A stretch of DNA of 11,655 nt from an uncultured Lachnospiraceae bacterium (lineage in GTDB: Bacteria > Bacillota > Clostridia > Lachnospirales > Lachnospiraceae): contig CATZYB010000070.1 in NCBI GenBank assembly GCA_958426095.1, forward strand, positions 1 through 11,655, read 5' to 3'. The notes below the pieces were generated by a model. That model was not told where the DNA came from, did no database searches, and saw nothing but the letters and a program-made list of their open reading frames with translations. A program made the position numbers and the translations under genes. Positions 1-6,027 of the stretch are shown piece after piece. Within the stretch, counting starts at the first letter, position 1. Every line of letters starts with the position of its first letter.

Positions 1-59
1 GTCGGTAGAGCACTTGACTTTTAATCAAGTTGTCCGGGGTTCGAATCCCCGATGCCTCA
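1..59 (+). tRNA. tRNA-Lys (UUU), 5' end cut off by window edge
   Basis: The window opens inside the D-loop: GTCGGTA is followed by the GAGC that closes the D-stem. The anticodon arm is CTTGA-CTTTTAA-TCAAG with anticodon TTT at its centre, which reads lysine codons AAA and AAG. The T-arm is CGGGG-TTCGAAT-CCCCG (35-51), followed by the 3' acceptor strand ATGCCTC (52-58) and discriminator A59. CCA is not encoded (TTA follows), so CCA must be added by nucleotidyltransferase. The 5' acceptor strand and start of the D-arm lie outside the window. Confidence 0.95.
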
Positions 60-69
60 TTAAAAGAAA

Positions 70-104
70 AGTTCAATTGCATTTTATGCGATTGGGCTTT
101 TTTA
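70..104 (+). terminator. Rho-independent terminator after tRNA-Lys
   Basis: A 12-bp stem (70-81 with 87-98, including three G-U pairs) with a 5-nt loop is followed at once by a run of T (98-103). It should end the tRNA transcript before the AI-2E family gene. Confidence 0.8.
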
Positions 105-117
105 TTTTATAAGAATA

Positions 118-126
118 TGTTAGAAT
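118..126 (+). promoter_or_regulatory. Possible extended -10 promoter for the AI-2E family/pyk unit
   Basis: TGTTAGAAT (118-126) has the TGn-TAnAAT form of an extended -10 element. No good -35 lies 16-18 bp upstream; that space is the T-run of the preceding terminator. It is the only promoter-like site between the tRNA terminator and the next gene, so it is a plausible but weak call. Confidence 0.35.
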
Positions 127-145
127 GAGAAAATGACAGCAAGGG

Positions 146-1306
146 GTGATTGAAATAAATAAAAATTTAAAGATGTTCATTAAATATGGATTATGTATCG
201 CTGTTCTGGCTTTGATGGTCATTCGTTTTGATAAAGTAGTTTCATGGATGAGTCGTCTCTGGAGTGTTGCATTTCCGTTGATCTTAGGATGCTTGTTCGC
301 CTACGTATTGAATATAATTATGAAGGTATTGGAAAATCATTGGTTTCCGATTACAAACAGTAAAGCAGCTATACGGGTCCGCAGAAGTGTCTGCGTTTTC
401 TTGTCCATATTTTTGGTTTTTGGAGCCATAATTTTAATCATACGGATTGTACTTCCGGAATTGGTAGAGGCTTTTTCTGTAATGGCGGATGAAATACCGG
501 TTTATTTTGAAAAGGTCCAGGATTGGATCGTGGCCAATGGAGAAATGTTTCCGTCTTTAGCAGAACAGATCGGAGCTATGGAGATAAACTGGCAGGAAAT
601 GTTCAATAAGGTGTTTACTTATGTGACAAGCGGTTTCAGTTCTATGTTGAATTCTGCTTTTGTATTTATTTCACAGCTTTTAAGTTCGGTTGTAAATATA
701 ACGATTGCAACGATTTTCGCCATATATATTTTGATGAATAAAGAGAAGCTTCAAGCTCAGGCGAAAACTTTGCAGAAGGTTTATATGAAAAAGATTCATA
801 TGAAGCGTATCAATCATATAATTTATACGGCAAATGAAAGTTTTACAAGTTTTATTACCGGACAGTGTGTGGAAGCCGTTATTTTGGGTATTTTATGTAC
901 TGTGGGGATGTTGATCTTACGTTTTCCCTATGCGCCAATGGTAGGAACTTTTATTGGCGCTACGGCATTAATACCGATGGTAGGCGCATATATCGGCGCT
1001 GTTGTCGGCGCATTTATGATTTTTACGGTATCACCGATTCAGGCGGCAGGATTTATTGTATTTATAGTCATTCTTCAACAGCTTGAAGGAAATTTAATTT
1101 ATCCGAAGGTTGTGGGAGCCTCCATTGGTTTGCCTGGAATATGGGTATTGGCTGCAGTGACCATCGGAGGAGGACTTGGAGGAATTCCGGGAATGTTGAT
1201 CGGTGTTCCATTGACAGCTACAGTTTATCGTTTAATATGTCTGGATGTTCAAAAAAGAACCCGGCAGGAAGATATATCAATAGACAGTAAGGAAGCAGAG
1301 GAGTAG
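146..1306 (+). CDS. AI-2E (PerM/UPF0118) family membrane protein
   Basis: A 386-residue multi-spanning inner-membrane protein of the AI-2E exporter family. Family members have been linked to autoinducer-2 release or Na+/H+ exchange, and the substrate here cannot be told from sequence. Hydrophobic segments lie near residues 12-27, 36-60, 80-105, 170-198, 240-262, 265-292, 297-312 and 330-368. A more polar stretch at about 106-165, after the third segment, is typical of the family. The C-terminal region, with VGASIGLPGIWVLAAV then GGLGGIPGMLIGVPLTA, is the most recognisable family signature. The start is uncertain. GTG146 directly abuts or overlaps the best Shine-Dalgarno (AAGGGGTG, 141-148), and the next in-frame start, ATG173, lies about 25 bp beyond it; GTG146 is kept. 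The stop is only 3 bp before pyk, so the two genes are probably co-transcribed. Confidence 0.85.
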   Translation: MIEINKNLKMFIKYGLCIAVLALMVIRFDKVVSWMSRLWSVAFPLILGCLFAYVLNIIMKVLENHWFPITNSKAAIRVRRSVCVFLSIFLVFGAIILIIRIVLPELVEAFSVMADEIPVYFEKVQDWIVANGEMFPSLAEQIGAMEINWQEMFNKVFTYVTSGFSSMLNSAFVFISQLLSSVVNITIATIFAIYILMNKEKLQAQAKTLQKVYMKKIHMKRINHIIYTANESFTSFITGQCVEAVILGILCTVGMLILRFPYAPMVGTFIGATALIPMVGAYIGAVVGAFMIFTVSPIQAAGFIVFIVILQQLEGNLIYPKVVGASIGLPGIWVLAAVTIGGGLGGIPGMLIGVPLTATVYRLICLDVQKRTRQEDISIDSKEAEE

Positions 1307-1309
1307 AGT

Positions 1310-3049
1310 ATGAGAAAGACAAAAATTATATGTACACTCGGACCGGCATCTGAAAGTGAAGATGTTTTAAGAAAATTAATGATTGAAGGAATGGATGTTG
1401 CGCGGTTCAATTTTTCTCATGGAACGCATGAAGAACAGTTAGAAAAATTAAACCGTGTGAAGCGTTTGAGAGAGGAATTAAATCTTCCTATAGCAGCGCT
1501 GCTTGATACAAAAGGACCTGAAATCCGATTGAAGACTTTTGAAAATGGAAAAGCTGAGTTAAAAAGAGGCAGTAAATTTACTTTAACTACCCGGGAAGTT
1601 GTTGGAAATTCTGAAATTGTTTCCATTACTTATCAGGATTTACCAAAGGATGTGAAAGCCGGCGGGCGAATCTTATTGGACGACGGCTTGATCGAGCTTT
1701 ATATCGATGAGGTAGAAGATACGGAGATTCATTGTACAGTTGTTAATGCCGGTGTGATTTCGAATCAGAAGGGCGTCAATGTGCCGGATACGGTGTTATC
1801 TATGCCGTTTATCAGCCAGAGAGATTATGATGATATTTGTTTCGGTATCGAGAATGGTTTTGATTTTATTGCGGCATCTTTTACACGGACAGCCGAGGAT
1901 ATTTTGGAAATCCGTAAGATTCTGGAAGAGAAGAACTGTAATACTATTAATATTATTGCAAAAATTGAAAACATGCAGGGTGTACAGAATATCAATGAAA
2001 TTATTCGTGTATCCGACGGAATCATGGTGGCCCGCGGCGATATGGGTGTAGAAATTCCGATGGAAGAAGTTCCTGTATTGCAGAAAAAGATTATTCGTAA
2101 AGTATATCAGGCAGGTAAGCAGGTTATCACGGCCACTCAGATGTTGGATTCGATGATGAAGAATCCGCGGCCGACGCGTGCCGAGGCAACGGATGTTGCC
2201 AATGCGATTTACGATGGCACCAGTGCAATCATGCTTTCCGGTGAAACGGCTGCCGGAGCTTATCCGGTGGAAGCTGTACAGACAATGGTAAAAATTGCAG
2301 AACGGACGGAAATAGATATTAATTATCGTCGTCGTTTTTCTGAGATGGGAACCGAAGCGATCACGGATGTGACAAATGCAATTTCTCACGCAACCTGTAC
2401 AACAGGTATGGACCTGAATGCAGCGGCAATTATCACGGTAAGCAAATCGGGAAGAACAGCTCGAATGATTTCAAAATTCCGGCCGACCTGTCCGATTATT
2501 GCCTGCACCATGTCACCAAGCGTATGGCGCCAGTTGAATCTGTCCTGGGGCGTTCAGCCTTTGATCATTGAGGAGAAAGGAACAACGGATGATTTATTTG
2601 AAACGGCCGTTGAGGAAGCTCAGAAAAAGGGATATGTGAAACAAGGTGATGTTACGGTTATTACAGCAGGTGTTCCGCTGGGCGTTTCCGGTACAACAAA
2701 TATGTTAAAGGTTCAGGTTGTCGGACATATTTTGGCCAATGGTGAAGGTATTAATAAACAGAAGGTTCATGGACGTTTATGTGTATGCGGCTCTGAAAAG
2801 GAATTACTTCACAATTATCAGCCGGGAGATATTGTCGTTACGAAAGATACAAATAATCATATGTTAAAACAGTTAAGAACAGCTTCGGGTATCGTTATCG
2901 AAAAATCCAGCCTGGATGCACATGCAGTTACAGTTGGACTTAGCCTGGATATTCCGGTATTGATCAATGTCAAAAATGCAACGGATATATTAAAGAATGG
3001 TGTGTTTGTAAATCTTGACTGTGAAAATGGCGTGATTGTAGCGGATTAA
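1310..3049 (+). CDS. pyk: Pyruvate kinase with extra C-terminal PEP-utiliser-like domain
   Basis: Cytosolic glycolytic enzyme converting phosphoenolpyruvate and ADP to pyruvate and ATP. The N-terminus (RKTKIICTLGPAS) and the active-site motifs are intact: IIAKIEN with catalytic Lys218 and metal-binding Glu220, ARGDMGVEIP with Gly243-Asp244 binding Mg2+, ITATQMLDSM, and TRAEATDVANAIYDG from about residue 289. The regulatory C domain follows to about residue 480. At 579 residues it is about 100 longer than the short form. The extra part (about 485-579) resembles the mobile phosphohistidine domain of PEP synthase/PPDK, as in the long Bacillus/Geobacillus pyruvate kinases; it ends with DAHAVTVGLSLDIPV, keeping the equivalent histidine (His538). 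In the long-form enzymes this domain is not the catalytic site and is thought to be structural or regulatory. The ribosome site GCAGAGGAG (1295-1303) lies in the end of the preceding gene, 6 bp before ATG1310. Confidence 0.97.
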   Translation: MRKTKIICTLGPASESEDVLRKLMIEGMDVARFNFSHGTHEEQLEKLNRVKRLREELNLPIAALLDTKGPEIRLKTFENGKAELKRGSKFTLTTREVVGNSEIVSITYQDLPKDVKAGGRILLDDGLIELYIDEVEDTEIHCTVVNAGVISNQKGVNVPDTVLSMPFISQRDYDDICFGIENGFDFIAASFTRTAEDILEIRKILEEKNCNTINIIAKIENMQGVQNINEIIRVSDGIMVARGDMGVEIPMEEVPVLQKKIIRKVYQAGKQVITATQMLDSMMKNPRPTRAEATDVANAIYDGTSAIMLSGETAAGAYPVEAVQTMVKIAERTEIDINYRRRFSEMGTEAITDVTNAISHATCTTGMDLNAAAIITVSKSGRTARMISKFRPTCPIIACTMSPSVWRQLNLSWGVQPLIIEEKGTTDDLFETAVEEAQKKGYVKQGDVTVITAGVPLGVSGTTNMLKVQVVGHILANGEGINKQKVHGRLCVCGSEKELLHNYQPGDIVVTKDTNNHMLKQLRTASGIVIEKSSLDAHAVTVGLSLDIPVLINVKNATDILKNGVFVNLDCENGVIVAD

Positions 3050-3052
3050 AAT

Positions 3053-3104
3053 AAAAAGAGTACCGTTTCCCGATTTTTAAAATTCAGGAAATGATACTCT
3101 TTTT
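3053..3104 (+). terminator. Rho-independent terminator after pyk
   Basis: The 10-bp stem AAAAAGAGTA (3053-3062) with TACTCTTTTT (3095-3104) continues, after one mismatch, as a further 7 bp (3064-3070 with 3087-3093, one G-U). The loop is 16 nt and the 3' arm supplies the T-run. It starts four bases after the pyk stop. Confidence 0.9.
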
Positions 3105-3148
3105 ATTTTGTTTATTTATAGGTTACAAAATTTTATGAAATACTTAAC

Positions 3149-3177
3149 TTGCATTTCCAGTCCGCGTATATTAAAAT
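3149..3177 (+). promoter_or_regulatory. Sigma-A-type promoter for the thioesterase gene
   Basis: TTGCAT (3149-3154) and TAAAAT (3172-3177) are separated by 17 bp. Transcription would start near 3184, giving a leader of about 46 nt before ATG3230. It follows the strong pyk terminator, so the gene appears to be an independent unit. Confidence 0.6.
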
Positions 3178-3229
3178 AATAAAAACATTAACCCGTAGAT
3201 TAGGCTTAGGCAGAAAGGACTGAGGTTAT

Positions 3230-3700
3230 ATGGAAGCTAAAAAAGTATCAGATTCAAAGACAGTACAGCATCGTATTGTAATGCCGCGGGATATTAACGG
3301 ATTTGGCCGTTTGTTTGGAGGCCAGCTTTTGACATGGATCGATGAAGTTGCCGGGGCTACGGCCAGACGGCATTGCGGCCGGGATGCAACTACAGTAGCG
3401 ATTGATAATACCTATTTTAAATCCGGTGTATATTTAAATGATATTGTTGTTTTGATTGGTAAGATTACCCATGTGGGAACGACTTCGATGGAAGTTCGAA
3501 TTGATACATACAGAGAAGATTCCGAAGGTAAACGTTATCCGATTAACCGTGCGTATTTTGTTATGGTGTGTATGGGAAAGGATGATAAACCGATGAAAGT
3601 TCCGGGGTTGATCCTTGAAAATGATGGTGAGCGGATGGAATGGGAAACGGCGGTAAAACGTCGCGAATTGAGATTATTACGCCGCCAGGAAGGTTTCTAA
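3230..3700 (+). CDS. Hotdog-fold acyl-CoA thioesterase (acyl-CoA hydrolase family)
   Basis: A 156-residue cytosolic protein of the YciA/YkhA (BACH-like) acyl-CoA hydrolase family, which cleaves acyl-CoA to free fatty acid and CoA. The family pattern is clear: RIVMPRDINGFGRLFGGQLL with Asn23 and FGG at 29-31, then TWIDEVAGATARRHCG with Asp38 at the usual active-site position on the hotdog helix. The central strands follow (VAIDNTYFKSGVYLNDIVVL, then VGTTSMEVRIDTY). Length is normal for a single-hotdog member, which would act as an oligomer. Chain-length preference cannot be read from the sequence. The ribosome site is GAAAGGACTGAGG (3213-3225) before ATG3230. No hairpin of its own lies between the stop and the right end of the IS200-type element, which begins about 10 bp further on. 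Confidence 0.88.
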   Translation: MEAKKVSDSKTVQHRIVMPRDINGFGRLFGGQLLTWIDEVAGATARRHCGRDATTVAIDNTYFKSGVYLNDIVVLIGKITHVGTTSMEVRIDTYREDSEGKRYPINRAYFVMVCMGKDDKPMKVPGLILENDGERMEWETAVKRRELRLLRRQEGF

Positions 3701-3716
3701 AATTGGTAAGTCATGA

Positions 3717-3735
3717 CCACCCGTAAAACGGGTGG
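3717..3735 (-). repeat. Right-end (3' of tnpA) terminal hairpin of the IS200-type element
   Basis: Perfect 7-bp palindrome CCACCCG/CGGGTGG with a TAAAA loop. It begins 17 bp after the thioesterase stop codon. Such subterminal hairpins are what TnpA binds in IS200/IS605 elements. Confidence 0.8.
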
Positions 3736-3743
3736 CTTGTTCT

Positions 3744-3846
3744 GAGGCTATAAGCCTCTATTGCTAGGCCAGCGCCTAAAGACGCTGGCTTTCGCTTTGC
3801 TCCAGCCACTCTGTGCTTTTAACTCGTCGCCGCCCTTAAAAGGGCG
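3744..3846 (-). other. Cluster of three further hairpins between tnpA and the right end
   Basis: Three stem-loops lie in the non-coding 3' part of the element: GAGGCT/AGCCTC (3744-3758, loop ATA), GCCAGCG/CGCTGGC (3768-3789, extendable to 3766-3791) and CGCCCT/AGGGCG (3831-3846, loop TAAA). A fourth, ACCCT/AGGGT (3867-3880), overlaps the last tnpA codons. None has a T-run, so they are not standard terminators. The density is high for about 150 bp and suggests a structured RNA or DNA segment; its function is unknown. Confidence 0.55.
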
Positions 3847-3863
3847 TTTGTACTACTTCACCT

Positions 3864-4319
3864 TTAACCCTTAAAAGGGTCCTCATATTCTTTGACACTT
3901 AATTTGTCCTTCATGATATCCTGCTTTTCCTGGTCTTGTATATACTTTCTTATGGTGGCTTCGTTAAGGCCTACTGTACTTACATAATATCCTTCTGACC
4001 AGAAATGCCTGTTTCCGAATTTATATTTCAGGTTTGCGTGTCTATCAAATATCATAAGTGCCGATTTTCCCTTCAGGTATCCCATAAAGCTTGAGACACT
4101 TATTTTTGGAGGTATGCTAACCAACATATGAATATGGTCCGACATCAAGTGTCCCTCCAAAATCTCCACACCTTTATATGCACATAGTTGTTTTAATATA
4201 TCCCTTATATCAACTTTCAGTTGATTATAAATCATTTTTCGTCTATACTTAGGTGTGAAAACAATGTGGTACTTACACATCCATTTTGTGTGGGATAACT
4301 CATTGGATTTATTCGCCAT
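3864..4319 (-). CDS. tnpA: IS200/IS605 family Y1 transposase TnpA
   Basis: A 151-residue HUH single-strand transposase that nicks at the element ends through a covalent 5'-phosphotyrosine. The HUH motif is seen as SDHIHMLVSIPP (His62 and His64, which bind the metal). The catalytic tyrosine is Tyr126 in RKYIQDQ on the C-terminal helix. The N-terminal block (HTKWMCKYHIVFTPKYRRK) and the segment FGNRHFWSEGYYVSTVG are typical of IS200 transposases. Length is normal and the frame is open, so the gene appears intact. ATG at 4319 is preceded by GAGAGG (- strand, about 4337-4332) at a rather long spacing of about 12 nt, and this site lies in a large stem-loop. The gene reads in the same direction as dapF-murE and towards the thioesterase gene. 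Confidence 0.95.
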   Translation of the reverse strand: MANKSNELSHTKWMCKYHIVFTPKYRRKMIYNQLKVDIRDILKQLCAYKGVEILEGHLMSDHIHMLVSIPPKISVSSFMGYLKGKSALMIFDRHANLKYKFGNRHFWSEGYYVSTVGLNEATIRKYIQDQEKQDIMKDKLSVKEYEDPFKG

Positions 4320-4383
4320 AAAATCACTTTTCCTCTCTTTTAATAGTGGCTGGACACCTCTATTATAACGGAAAAGTGATTTT
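4320..4383 (-). promoter_or_regulatory. Long stem-loop over the tnpA leader, masking its ribosome site
   Basis: AAAATCACTTTTCC (4320-4333) pairs perfectly with GGAAAAGTGATTTT (4370-4383), 14 bp. Inside it a second stem forms, TAATAG (4341-4346) with CTATTA (4360-4365), plus two G-C pairs. On the - strand RNA the 3' arm starts one base before the tnpA start codon and holds the end of the Shine-Dalgarno GAGAGG. A transcript reading in from upstream would therefore hide the start site. Start-masking leader hairpins that block read-through expression are known for IS10, IS50 and IS200. Confidence 0.7.
4362..4367 (-). promoter_or_regulatory. Possible -10 box of the tnpA promoter
   Basis: The - strand has a perfect TATAAT (4367 to 4362) between the two arms of the leader stem-loop. 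The region 16-17 bp upstream is a poor -35 (TAGCAA, 3 of 6). If used, transcription would start near 4355 and the RNA would lack the 5' arm of the stem. Confidence 0.35.
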
Positions 4384-4404
4384 TTGCTATAAGCATCAGG
4401 CCCA

Positions 4405-4423
4405 CCACCCGCATAGCAGGTGG
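4405..4423 (-). repeat. Left-end (5' of tnpA) terminal hairpin of the IS200-type element
   Basis: CCACC (4405-4409) pairs with GGTGG (4419-4423), then a C-A mismatch, then GC/GC around an ATA loop. The stem base matches the right-end hairpin, as expected for the pair of TnpA-binding palindromes. Confidence 0.75.
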
Positions 4424-4501
4424 TTTATTGTTTCACATGGATTCATTTTTTCTTGCGAAAAAACTCACCCATGCTCAACAGACTAAAGTCCATAATTAAA
4501 G

Positions 4502-4544
4502 AAAGAGGATATCCATTAAAATGAGTAAAATGGATATCCTCTTT
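4502..4544. terminator. Bidirectional rho-independent terminator
   Basis: A perfect 16-bp stem (4502-4517 with 4529-4544) with an 11-nt loop. On the - strand it lies 8 bp after the murE stop and is followed by a U-rich tail (CTCTTTCTTT), so it ends dapF-murE. On the + strand the stem runs into CTTTTTC, so it can also stop transcription from the thioesterase side. The IS200-type element probably entered between the thioesterase gene and this shared terminator. Confidence 0.85.
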
Positions 4545-4552
4545 TTCAATTT

Positions 4553-6010
4553 CTATCTTCCGGCCAGAATGTCGGCAATCAGGTCCCGTTCATCCATCGG
4601 ATATTTGATGCCTTTAATTTCCTGGTAATCCTCGTGGCCTTTGCCGGCGAGAATAATGACGTCGCCTTCTTCAGCATTGTCAATACAATATTTAATGGCT
4701 TCTTTTCGATCCGGGATCGTAACATATTTTCCTGGGCCTTTGCGTACGCCAATCAGAATATCATTGATAATGGCCATTGGTTCTTCAAATCTTGGATTAT
4801 CCGAGGTGACGACAGTCAGATCGGAAAGATTGGAAGAAACCTCGCCCATTTCATAACGGCGGTGAGGGTCTCGGTTGCCGCCGCAGCCAAATAAAGTGAC
4901 CAGTCGTTTCGGATGGTATTCTTTCAGGGAAAGAAGCAGGCTTTCCAGAGCCATGGCGTTGTGGGCATAGTCGATCATCAATGTGAATTTTGGGGAAATC
5001 GGTATGGTTTCCAATCGGCCTTTAACGTGGACGTCGGTCAATGCCTTCAGAATATTTTCTTTAGGAACATTGAAGTGATGACAGATGGCAATGGCCGTCA
5101 GAGAGTTGTACACACTGAATCGTCCCGGAATATCGATTTCCACATCCATATCCATGCGTCCGGACAAGTGATAAGTAACGCCGAGCAGTCCCGGTTTCTG
5201 AAGTAATTTCATATCGGAAGCGCAGAAGTCCGCTTTTTCAGACATACCGAAGGTTTCAAGATCGCAGGTATGGCCCTCGGTAATCCGATCTACATAGTCA
5301 TCATCCATATTGACGATGCCATGACGGCATTGTTTAAAAAGTAAAGATTTACAGTGAATATAGTCGTCCAGGTCCTTGTGTTCATTCGGGCCGATATGGT
5401 CCGGACCAAGGTTGGTAAAGATGCCATAGTCAAAGGTAAAACCATCTACCCGGTGGAGCATGAGGCCCTGGGAAGAAACTTCCATGACAACGCATTCACA
5501 GCCTGCATTGACCATATCGCGGAAATACTGTTGAACGAGGTAGGATTCCGGCGTTGTATTATTGGCTTTAATGACTTTTTTACCGATAATGGTTTCAATG
5601 GTGCCGATCAGACCGGTTTTAAAACCGGAGTTTTCCAGGATGGAACGAACCATATAGGTTGTGGTTGTTTTTCCTTTAGTACCGGTAATACCAATCGTCT
5701 TTAATTCTTCAGCAGGATATCCAAAATAGGCGGCTGACATATAAGCCAGAGCGCTTCGGGTATTTTCTACACGAATGACAGTGACATGGGCCGGAGCTTT
5801 GACTTCTTTTTCCACAATAACGGCAGTGACACCTTTCATTACAACGTCCGAAATGAAAGTATGTCCATCCATTACCGCACCGCTGATGCAGACAAATACA
5901 CCATCCGGGCAGGCGTTTCTGGAATCATAAAGAAGATGAGATATAGGAATATCTACGGAACCCTGGACACAGGTATAGTCCATTCGTTCAAGTAATTGGG
6001 ATAATTTCAT
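4553..6010 (-). CDS. murE: UDP-N-acetylmuramoyl-L-alanyl-D-glutamate--2,6-diaminopimelate ligase
   Basis: Cytosolic Mur ligase that adds the third stem-peptide residue to UDP-MurNAc-L-Ala-D-Glu using ATP. Numbered from ATG6010 (485 aa): the UDP-substrate N-domain includes YDSRNACPDGVFVCISG, the ATP loop GITGTKGKTTTT is at 107-118, and NTTPES follows. The carbamylated lysine lies in HCKSLLFK (Lys221), and DYAHNA is at 347-352. DNPR (404-407) is the motif of meso-DAP-specific MurE, where lysine-adding enzymes differ. GKGHEDYQ follows near the C-terminus. Start choice: ATG6022 has AAAGGA touching it, while ATG6010 leaves about 12 nt and begins MKLSQLLERMDY as MurE proteins usually do, so 6010 is preferred and 6022 remains possible. 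The ribosome site overlaps the dapF stop (TGAAAGGA), which points to translational coupling. The substrate choice fits the neighbouring dapF. Confidence 0.95.
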   Translation of the reverse strand: MKLSQLLERMDYTCVQGSVDIPISHLLYDSRNACPDGVFVCISGAVMDGHTFISDVVMKGVTAVIVEKEVKAPAHVTVIRVENTRSALAYMSAAYFGYPAEELKTIGITGTKGKTTTTYMVRSILENSGFKTGLIGTIETIIGKKVIKANNTTPESYLVQQYFRDMVNAGCECVVMEVSSQGLMLHRVDGFTFDYGIFTNLGPDHIGPNEHKDLDDYIHCKSLLFKQCRHGIVNMDDDYVDRITEGHTCDLETFGMSEKADFCASDMKLLQKPGLLGVTYHLSGRMDMDVEIDIPGRFSVYNSLTAIAICHHFNVPKENILKALTDVHVKGRLETIPISPKFTLMIDYAHNAMALESLLLSLKEYHPKRLVTLFGCGGNRDPHRRYEMGEVSSNLSDLTVVTSDNPRFEEPMAIINDILIGVRKGPGKYVTIPDRKEAIKYCIDNAEEGDVIILAGKGHEDYQEIKGIKYPMDERDLIADILAGR

Positions 6011-6027
6011 ATTAGTATACATTCCTT

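Larger units (their letters stand above)
3711..4442 (-). mobile_element. IS200-type insertion sequence (IS200/IS605 family, tnpA only)
   Basis: Single-strand 'peel and paste' type element read on the - strand. It has one Y1 transposase gene and a subterminal imperfect palindrome at each end instead of terminal inverted repeats. The right-end hairpin is 3717-3735 (7 bp, loop TAAAA) and the left-end hairpin 4405-4423 (5 bp, one mismatch, 2 bp, loop ATA); both have a CCACC/GGTGG base. The exact ends are inferred. In IS608 the left cleavage lies 19 nt from the hairpin foot. Here the - strand tetramer ATGA (4446-4443) stands exactly 19 nt from the left hairpin, and ATGA also occurs just beyond the right hairpin (3714-3711). 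That gives an element of about 732 bp, close to the roughly 700 bp usual for IS200. No tnpB is present and no target duplication is expected. Confidence 0.8.

Noticed and set aside
133..153. Six-codon ATG frame (MTARGD) overlapping the start of the AI-2E family gene
   Set aside because: No good ribosome site of its own, and such tiny frames occur often by chance; no leader-peptide feature is visible.
1796..2389. Open frame of 197 codons on the - strand inside pyk
   Set aside because: Lies wholly antisense to a clear enzyme gene, is full of His/Ile/Asn-rich shadow sequence and matches no family.
3717..4423. CRISPR array from the repeated CCACC/GGTGG hairpins
   Set aside because: Only two differing hairpins at the ends of a transposase gene, without regular repeats and spacers.
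4913..5704. Open frames on the + strand across murE
   Set aside because: They mirror the conserved MurE coding sequence and have no recognisable motifs or ribosome sites.
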